64,000 bases of DNA, taken from NCBI GenBank assembly GCA_024234815.1, contig JACKNO010000003.1, forward strand, positions 124,001 to 188,000, in the 5' to 3' direction. The stretch comes from Pseudomonadales bacterium (GTDB taxonomy: Bacteria > Pseudomonadota > Gammaproteobacteria > Pseudomonadales > Halieaceae). Below the pieces are notes generated by a model, which saw nothing but the letters and a program-made list of their open reading frames with translations, was not told the origin of the DNA and made no database searches. The position numbers were made by a program, and so were the translations under genes. Shown here in pieces: positions 63,541 through 64,000 of the stretch (its first letter is position 1; every line of letters starts with the position of its first letter).

Positions 63541-64000
63541 ATGACTAAGAAAAAGCCAAAGAATTCGAGCAATACCATCGCCCGCAACAAGCGTGCCAGC
63601 TTCGACTACCACCTGCTGGAAACCTTCGAGGCAGGCGTGGTCCTGAACGGCTGGGAAGTGAAGAGCCTGCGCATGGGCAAGGCCGACCTCGGGGATTCCT
63701 ACGTTCTGATCAAGGATGGCGAAGCCTGGCTGCTGGGCAGCATGATTGTGCCGCTGGATACGGCCTCTACCCATTTTGTGACAGACCCCACCCGCACCCG
63801 GAAACTGCTGTTGCATAAAAAGGAACTGGCCAAGATTCTCGTGGCTACCTCTCAGAAGGGACTCACCTGCGTCTGCACCCAGCTCTACTGGAAGGGGCAC
63901 CTGGTAAAAGCCCGCATCGCCCTGGCCCAGGGCAAGAAGGAACACGACAAGCGCGACACCGAGAAAGACCGGGACTGGAACCGCCAGAAGCAGCGTATCG
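63541..64000 (+). CDS. smpB: SsrA-binding protein SmpB, cut by window end
   Basis: The first 153 residues of SmpB are present: MTKKKPKNSSNTIARNKRAS, ETFEAGVVLNGWEVKSLRMG and a C-terminal tail reaching DRDWNRQKQRI, close to the usual end. SmpB brings tmRNA to stalled ribosomes for trans-translation. Only a few residues are missing beyond 64000. The ssrA gene may follow outside the window. Confidence 0.96.
   Translation, partial: MTKKKPKNSSNTIARNKRASFDYHLLETFEAGVVLNGWEVKSLRMGKADLGDSYVLIKDGEAWLLGSMIVPLDTASTHFVTDPTRTRKLLLHKKELAKILVATSQKGLTCVCTQLYWKGHLVKARIALAQGKKEHDKRDTEKDRDWNRQKQRI

Overview
The window reads as a chromosomal stretch of a GC-rich marine-type gammaproteobacterium. The pointers are the recN-fur-bamE-rnfH-smpB and grpE-dnaK-dnaJ-dapB blocks, a Pseudomonas-like Fur, aceE/aceF, aceK and FabV. 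Together with the many acyl-CoA enzymes, they fit the Cellvibrionales/Halieaceae-like oligotrophs best. That placement is an inference from gene content and protein resemblance; no search was run.

Layout. (1) 1-8.1 kb is lipid and steroid-type acyl metabolism: a minus-strand operon of a FadD3-like acyl-CoA synthetase, a tandem-domain Lrp/AsnC regulator and the first codons of a CoA-transferase subunit. SoxR follows with a divergent VOC gene that has a near-ideal SoxR promoter, then an AlkK-like acyl-CoA ligase and an operon of fabV, an MBL hydrolase and a DUF2007 protein. (2) 8.3-22 kb is housekeeping: a miaE-like gene, a glycosyltransferase-like gene, aceE-aceF, an M16 peptidase with a PerM-type permease and a TusA-like protein, a BepA-like protease and nadA. 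(3) 22.2-38.5 kb is the unusual accessory block. It holds two GGDEF-EAL proteins (the second 14 bp from a secreted subtilisin), a secreted protein made of about 19 near-identical 13-residue repeats, and two large beta-propeller sensor kinases. The sensors sit in visibly AT-rich DNA, and a degenerate ApbE-like gene follows. (4) 38.6-52 kb holds a crotonase, tag, a MATE exporter, an IS66 remnant with a small secreted ORF, a double TetR regulator, tesB, two histidine phosphatases, aceK, an SDR, an LLM-class oxidoreductase and two acyl-CoA dehydrogenases. (5) 52-64 kb is the conserved block cnoX-dapB-dnaJ-dnaK-grpE, hrcA, recN, fur, bamE, rnfH, an NSS transporter and smpB (cut by the window end).

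The best candidate for an undescribed system is the block 24.1-37.5 kb. The C-terminal tail of the secreted subtilisin carries a KWGxKxHIE motif that recurs at the very end of the neighbouring repeat protein. The similarity is visible in the DNA as well (25 of 33 bases by eye). Two periplasmic-propeller sensors and a c-di-GMP enzyme flank this pair. A secreted repeat polymer or multi-copy peptide precursor, handled by its own protease and read by its own sensors, is a testable model; its function is not known from sequence. The array as given contains three indels, which are either assembly errors or real frame switching.

Regulation visible in the sequence includes a SoxR box with a 19-bp spacer, sigma-32-type promoters before grpE and dnaK, palindromes before the FadD3-like gene, aceE and the double TetR gene, and a strong terminator after the repeat array. 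I found no rRNA, tRNA, CRISPR array or intact insertion sequence.
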